A stretch of DNA of 64,000 nucleotides, from positions 62,001 to 126,000 of the forward strand of contig JAYWVB010000046.1 in NCBI GenBank assembly GCA_039881045.1, in the 5' to 3' direction. This DNA comes from Chaetomium olivaceum. Lineage: Eukaryota > Ascomycota > Sordariomycetes > Sordariales > Chaetomiaceae. Positions within the stretch are counted from its first letter, which is position 1. Every line of letters begins with the position of its first letter. Shown here one piece after another: positions 58,122 to 64,000 of the stretch. The position numbers were made by a program, and so were the translations under genes. The notes beneath the pieces were generated by a model that saw nothing but the letters and a program-made list of their open reading frames with translations, had not been told where the DNA came from and did not search any database.

Positions 58122-58182
58122 GGCTGGGTGGCTGGCTGGGTGGCTGGCTGGTTGGTTGGTTATTCAGGTTGGTTGGCTGGTT
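58122..58182. repeat. GGCT/GGTT tetranucleotide tract
   Basis: About 60 bp of alternating GGCT, GGGT and GGTT units with one interruption (ATTCA). A shorter GGCT tract lies near 57370-57390. Confidence 0.8.
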
Positions 58183-61100
58183 CGTACGCTGTCAGTAGAG
58201 GGTGGTACGGGTACCTCACCCTGTTCTGGGCAACCAAGATTGGGCTGAATGGAAATGGACGGGGCATGCCCCTTTCCGGCCGACCGCCCGCATTGTAAGC
58301 TTTCCCAAACCTGGCCTGACCTGCCATCTCAACTCACCACACAGCCAGCGCGTGCTGTTGAGATAGCTGACGAGTGTGATACTGTAATACGACTCTGCCT
58401 CTGCTATGACAACCACGCAAAAGTGATAGATAACACGAGTAGCGCATGAAAGCGCGCACATGAGCAGATGGGTTGCGTTGCGTACAGAGGAGGGGAGTGG
58501 AAAATTGGAAATAGAAATTCCGGTCTGTCTGTCTCGTTTGTCTGCCTGGATGGATGAGCGATGGCTCGCAACCGGCTTACTCGGCTGCCTTGTTCGTCGG
58601 ATGTCTTTGGCTTGTACATGTACGACTACACGATACATGCCCACCGCATACCACTGATGACATTTGATATCAAGCAACAGAAACAGAAATCTCGAATCTC
58701 TGCATGCCCCTGGCCCTGGCCCTGGCCCGGCCTGGCCATGGCCCGATCGCCCCCGCCTGCTCCCCTGGCTCCCAGGCTCGGCTACTTCCGAGACGGCCCT
58801 CCCCCTCCTGTCTTATGCCTTGTTCCTTGTTTTGTACACCCGCCCATTTTCTCTCACCCACACCCTCACATCTCTCGTGGCTTATGGGTTTGTCTACCCC
58901 AAACCAGAAGACAGCCCCTCCCCTTCTTTCCATTCGGTACCAGGCACTGTTGGCGGTTGGGTCACGGCACTGGAGCTGGGCTAACGAGGCATTGGGTCTG
59001 GGCTGACTGGGGTGTCACAAGGGGCAGGGGTAGGGTATGGAAGATAGATATGGAGGTCCGGGGTGTGTAGGATAACACCACTTAGCCATTCCCGTGATGA
59101 TGCGAGTGAGTGTTCGTAGTTGGCTAGGCTGGTTTTAGGGCTGATATCGGAGCTCCGTCCGCCCTGAAGTTGGAGAGATGGATGTCACGCAACTGGGTCA
59201 CTGGACGCGTCATCTGACGAGCTTAGTGTATGTAGTTAGTCGGACCGGGAATAAGTATGTATCTATGCAGGATGTATGTATGGATGTTCGTGCCTAGGCC
59301 CAGACGGGTGTGTTATACTTGTGTTATATACCGGCATGTGGATGTGGATATTAGAATGGGATTCGGGGAAAATGTGATGGTATGCAGAGACTCTGCAGCC
59401 AGTGGGACCTTGGCGGTGTGGCCGTCAAGGTAGGTAGGTGGTGGGTATACTACCAAGGTAAAGTGATATGTGGTGTGCATTTCATGATCGCCCGATCCTA
59501 TCCCTGGTGACCCTGCCCTGGATCCCGTATGGGCAGGTCTCTGCATGGTCGTCTACTTTGGTATACACTACACACCGCCGTTCCGCATCGACGATAAGGG
59601 AATTGTCAACAACAAAGCCGGCTAGGACCGGCCAATTCGACTCGTCCCGCCGAGCTCGCCGAGAGCTTTAGGTGACAGCAGTTTGATGAGAGACCGACCG
59701 TGAAGGCGTCATGTACCACGGCATTTGCCAGCTCCTGCTTCCTTGCGCCGCTGCTGCTGCAACTGTCACGCCGCCTGCCGGCTTCTATGTGGCCTGCCCG
59801 CAGTTATCCGTCTTGGCCCTGTCGCTCAGTTGCACACAGCACCTGTTGCTGGGAGGTGGGGATCTACGAGGATCAGCTGGTGCTCATACAGAGTTGGTTA
59901 GTATTACTGCGCTTTTGGAGAGGGCATCAGATAAGCGAGTGGTAACAGGGGACAACCCCCGACACAATCGGTTGGCTCGGGGGTTTCTGACAGAGGAAGA
60001 CCTATCATTGCCTGAGACAAGTGCAGGCGTTATGCACTCCTTAGGTGTTTCGCCAGATTTGGTTGCCTCGTCTGGGCTTCCTGCCTCATCGACGTGCTAG
60101 TGCTGCATCTGCATCTCGTGTTGCCCTCATGCTTCTTTGGGGCTTGATCAGCCGGGTTAGACTCTCCGCCCTGAATGATGCCGACTTAGCATGGACACGT
60201 ATGTGTGGTGGCGAAGTGGTGTGATAAGTCACGTTTCTCAACCTCAAGTGTTGACGTCCCAACGCCATGACAGGGAGCAAGTCCTCCGAGACGTCCTTCA
60301 TCGACATGTGGATTGGTAGTTGGTTTCTAAACTAACCGAGCACTGCGTGTGACACCCCCTTCTCAAGACCACGACGTGCGGGATTTAGGAGAAAGAACAG
60401 CGTCAGTGACACTGCACAGCTTCTAGATTAGTTAGAGATTGCTGTCATTGACGGGTCAACTACACTGCTTGCTTACACTGCATTGAGGCACTTGACGCCC
60501 ATAAAGTTGGCGTCTCACGGCCAGCGCGCAACAAATGCAAAGATCCTTGATACCAGGTATAGTAAATCGTTCGATGTTTGACTTTCATGGTGTAAAATCG
60601 GTCGGTCAGAGACCGGTGAGCGAGAGCAGCCAGCTTCAAAGGTAAGGTTCTTCCAGTACGTACCTGCACATGCAGTGTCCAAACAATGGAAAAGGTGAGA
60701 AGCCAAAAGCAGGCTGAGACATCAATAAACTGAGCTTGTCTGGCGCCACTCCCAGGCCTGTCGAGGGAACACAATGGCGAGGCGTATATACAAGGTCAGG
60801 GGTTGCGGGAAGCGACAGAACAGGCGGGCGTGGTAAAATGCGCTTGTATTCCCCCTTAGCCAATGCTGTACGCGCAACTGAGACATGGCTCCTTTTTTTT
60901 GCGCGGTCTCACACGACATCAGTCAGGCTGAGCCGTTCCTGGATGCACTAGCGTTGAGCATGCTTTTGATCAGGCCCGCTCCATTCCATGACCTTCACGG
61001 GAAAAGGCAACTTTCCGATGTCCGATCCATCACATATCCATGTGCTTCCGAATCCAGTGGTTTGTCTCACGAGGCCCCTGGCTCCCTTTGCTTGTGACGA

Positions 61101-62682
61101 ATACGTCTAGTATCTTGCTCACATGCCAGGGTATTGCGTGTCTCAGTCCTCCAGTCAGTTGAATCCTTCGCCCTATTTCTGGCTGTAGGAGCTCGCTAAC
61201 GTTGTCTCGTTGCTCCGTTGTTCCGGGTCGTACAAGCCTTGGCTCTGAACAGTTGGCCCGATCTGTTGAGTGTGGCTTGTTGATCGACGAGGTCTGCGTG
61301 GGAGTGGTGTTTGTTGATCCAATAGTCAAGGACCAAAAGTAGGCGGCCAAGGCGGCGTCCGCTAAGTCTTTCGTTCTCGGTCTCGGTTTCGAGGCGAACA
61401 ATGGCTCTAGCGTAGGCACCACACTTTGTATTTTGATAGACAAAGGGCGCGGGAGGCCAAGAGTCTGTCAAAAGATGCTGCTGAAGGTTGCTCGACCCGA
61501 AGGCTCGGTATGCAGACGGATACTGTACAGGCAGCCGAAGCGGGAGAGCGGAAGCAGACCACCAAGCAGAGCAAACAAACACCCCCTCCCCTTTCTTCCC
61601 GCCCCTACCGTACACGTAGTTTGCCCAGAGCCCAGACCAGACGCCACCACGCCTCACCGGTCTCCCCAAAACCTTCCCTGGCCCTTGAGGCCACTAGTCC
61701 ACCATGCCACGCTACGCCTCAATATGCCGTGCAGAATCCCATCACCAAAACACCCAATCCAAACCCAGCAAACCAAGACAGACCTGACGTCTCCCCATCA
61801 GCCCGGCCCGATCACCGAAAGTACCTGACAGAATCGGCGTTCCAGCCTCGGCTCTGCCTTCCCCCTTCGGCCCCCCTTGCTCAAGCCGGGTACTCGACTC
61901 GAAGTAGTGTACAGCTCGGTACCGTTTCCCCCTCCGAACATTGCCCCTCCGCCTCCGCGGCTCCCGACACGAGGGATGAGGCACCAGCCATGCATGACTT
62001 GGCGCCGCCACAATTGCGGGCGATGGAAGCCGGTGAAGGGGGGGCGGCCGCAATCAAATAACTGGGCTGCACCGTTGCCTATCAACTATATGGGAATAAG
62101 GAAACAGATGCACACCCTAGGTACATAGGAAGCCAGAAAAAGGCAAACCTGCAGAGCATGTGTGGATATACGAGGCCAAGGAATGAAACCGGCGAGAGTA
62201 TGAGCTGGCAGACCGCATTTCCATTTCCTTCGCCCTGCGCATTCCGGACTGTGCTGTCTGCAGGCCATGAACAAGGCGGCCACAAGACATACAGCTGCAA
62301 CGTCGTATTGTTGATGCGGTCTTCTCTGTATTCGGGGATTGCTGCGTTGTCGAATCGCGGTAACCGCGGTAGTAGAAAAAAGAGACCCGATATTGCCGAT
62401 TCTCTCTGCAGGAGGTTGTTGTTGTAGTGTAGGACGCCCGGAGCAGCGTTGTGGTGGAAACTAGCATCTAAGGCTCGGGAATAGCTAACCGAGAGGCTTT
62501 GGATTCAGGGGTAAGTAAACAAACCGCATTCGGGCATGCTTGACTTGAATGACGGACGGCGTCAAAAAAAAAAACCACTCCAAGCGAAAGGGCGCAATTC
62601 AACCACGATAATATCCATGCAATTGCTGTAAAGATCCATTGCCGCTCAAACCACACTGCCATCAACCCCCCCATCCACGCCC

Positions 62683-64000
62683 TCATACCCCCAACGGCTG
62701 CACATTCCCTCTAATCTCCCGAATCACCTCCCTCGTCCTCACATTATCCTCAAAGCTCACCTTCACCAAATCCACCACCTCCTCCGCCGTGAAATACAGA
62801 CTCAGCTCCCCCTCCACCCACAAAAACCTTACATCCTTCAGGTTACTCTGCAGCACCTCACTCAGATACTTCAGCCGCAGCCAGTTCCCCGCGAACTGCG
62901 CCGTAACCGGCACTTCGCCCTCCACTTTCGGCGGCGCCCCCGTCGCTCCCGCCTGGCCCGCCAGCCTACTCGGCAGGAACAAGTCATCCAGCTCCTCGAC
63001 CGACGCGATCAGCCCGGCGATGTTGTAGGCCTCGTCCTGGCCGATGGACGGCAGGTCCATAACGTCGGCGATCATCTTGGCCGCGACGGCGTCCACCAGG
63101 CTGCCGACGGCCTGCTGCCAGACCGAGCGCGCGAGGATGTCCTCCCAGGCGGTGGCAAGGGAGCGCACGCGGGCTGTGGCGGAGGAGATGGCGGATGCGG
63201 TGTCGGGCTGGTGGAGGAGGTTTTGTTCGCCTGTGGGAGGAGGGGGGGGTTGAGGTTAGTATGGGGGGTGCTGGGGGTAGATAGGGGGAGGGGAGCGTAC
63301 CGCCTAGTAGATCACGTAGGACCGTTTTTTGAATGGATAATTCGTTTGTGTAGGCGCGGTTGGCGAAGGATTGGAGGGATTTGATGTCGTTGTCGAGCCG
63401 CAGCATGTTTTGGGCTCGCGTGTTGATGTCGTCGCGTGTCTTCCAGGTCGTGGCAAATTCAGAGAGCCGCTCAGCCAGGTAGGCTGCGTCGTTGTAGAGA
63501 TACCTAACGTCGTTAGGGCGAGTTCACTTTTCATTAGGGTCCGACTTACATGTTGCCACCAATCCCCGGTGAGTAGTAGTGAGGTGAGACAGCCCGAAAT
63601 ATGGCTAGGACGAGCGTGGGGAGACTGAACAACCCTGCTGCTTGAGCCGCGACTGGGCTGCTCGCATGGCTGTCGTGCGTCAAGGCGGCACCGTCCTCGA
63701 CTATCGAAAATATCAAGTCTAAGACTGGCTGCGGAAGAGAGGATATGCTGTAGGTCTCTTTCAAGACCAACTCTCTGGTCTGTAGTTCTGATCGCGCGGC
63801 TGTAGGGCTTTCTGGAGCCTTAGCCTCATCGGTGCCGCCGTCGTCACCCCATCCCCAGGCTTCTGACGGGTCTTCTTCCTCGTCCGGTTTGCTCGCGCTG
63901 GGGCCCTCCGTGGCTTCCACGCTCGGTCCCTCTGCCGCAGCCTCCTCTTCTCCCCAACCCCACGCGTCAACACCGTCATCATCGCCACCCGGGAGCCCGT
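62683..64000 (-). CDS. dsl1: Dsl1/ZW10-family ER vesicle-tethering protein, C-terminal part (gene continues beyond the window)
   Basis: Three exons are visible: 63550 to the window end, 63302-63503 and 62683-63230 (boundaries accurate to a base or two). The introns have GTAAGT...GTTAG (46 nt) and GTACGC...CCACAG (70 nt). The splices join GGNM to YLYNDAAYLAERL and LRDLLGG to EQNLLHQPD, both as in fungal ZW10-like proteins. The C-terminal helical domain (SVWQQAVGSLVDAVAAKMIADVMDLPSIGQDE) is typical. Upstream, two acidic AWGWG repeats are seen (about 63850 and 63965, coding strand), matching the Trp-containing acidic lasso that binds the COPI coat. Dsl1 tethers Golgi-derived COPI vesicles at the ER and works with SNAREs. 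Annotation pipelines often call fungal members centromere/kinetochore protein zw10. The N-terminus lies outside the window. Confidence 0.88.

Larger units (their letters stand above)
47136..62682. other. 15.5-kb region without a recognisable gene
   Basis: No open frame here shows a domain, a family motif or conserved-looking splicing. Open frames are short, low in complexity, and equally frequent on both strands. The base composition is balanced to G/C-rich, so this is not the A/T-rich DNA expected of RIP-inactivated repeats or centromeres. It contains homopolymers (T25 at 48199-48223, C20 at 53228-53247), a CA tract (55832-55863) and a GGCT/GGTT tract (58122-58182). The left end must contain the promoter of the phospholipase gene, and the right end the 3' UTR of the Dsl1 gene. 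Non-coding transcripts or small exons broken by sequence errors cannot be excluded. Confidence 0.5.

Noticed and set aside
61426..62061. 211-codon open frame near the right end
   Set aside because: Pro/Ser/Thr-rich with no domain, overlapped by equally long frames on the other strand.

Overview
The window is nuclear DNA of a filamentous ascomycete, most likely a Sordariomycete close to Neurospora, Sordaria or Chaetomium. It is GC-rich. Introns are short (46 to about 200 nt) with GTAAGT/GTACGT-type donors and CAG/TAG acceptors. The genes are orthologues of typical Pezizomycotina proteins (SamB/Mub1, cyanase, Aim6, Tfc3, Ubc6, Pfa3, fungal PLC, Dsl1). A 24-codon gene encodes a lipopeptide mating pheromone of the Neurospora/Sordaria MFA-1/PPG2 type.

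Layout. 1-199 (-): start of an unknown gene that leaves the window. 984-2323 (+): serine-rich protein with two C-terminal membrane segments. 6983-8824 (+): samB/mub1. 10817-12167 (-): ebp2. 13191-13272 (-): intron-containing tRNA-Thr(AGU). 13.6-14.1 kb: a minisatellite and a purine/pyrimidine inverted repeat. 14253-14463: 211-bp solo LTR. 15143-15217 (-): a-factor-type pheromone gene with a TATA box and a promoter carrying four copies of a 9-mer. 16401-17332 (-): cyanase. 17664-19198 (-): Aim6-like phosphodiesterase. 20546-22227 (-) and 23113-24405 (+): head-to-head pair of paralogous AIG1-like GTPase/coiled-coil genes. 24695-24905: second solo LTR in inverse orientation. 25724-26784 (+): lysine-rich, probably nucleolar protein. 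27257-34418 (+): tfc3, the B-block-binding subunit of TFIIIC. 34936-35998 (-): ubc6. 37112-38387 (+): C2H2 zinc-finger protein. 38957-41272 (+): pfa3. 43754-47135 (-): PI-specific phospholipase C. 47136-62682: 15.5 kb with no recognisable gene. 62683-64000 (-): C-terminal part of a Dsl1/ZW10 tethering protein.

The genes are mostly unrelated housekeeping functions: tRNA transcription, ribosome biogenesis, ER protein degradation, lipid signalling, lipidation and Golgi-to-ER tethering. They do not form a gene cluster. Two local themes stand out. One is prenylation: the pheromone and one of the GTPases both end in the CaaX box CVVM. The other is the accessory segment 13-25 kb, which holds the pheromone gene, two nearly identical solo LTRs with perfect target-site duplications, and the inverted GTPase pair.

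Seven conserved genes contain apparent one-base indels, mostly missing bases in short homopolymers. Because several of these genes are normally essential, the simplest reading is consensus error in the assembly rather than real gene loss. Exon coordinates given below were read from splice consensus and reading-frame continuity. No alignment was run.
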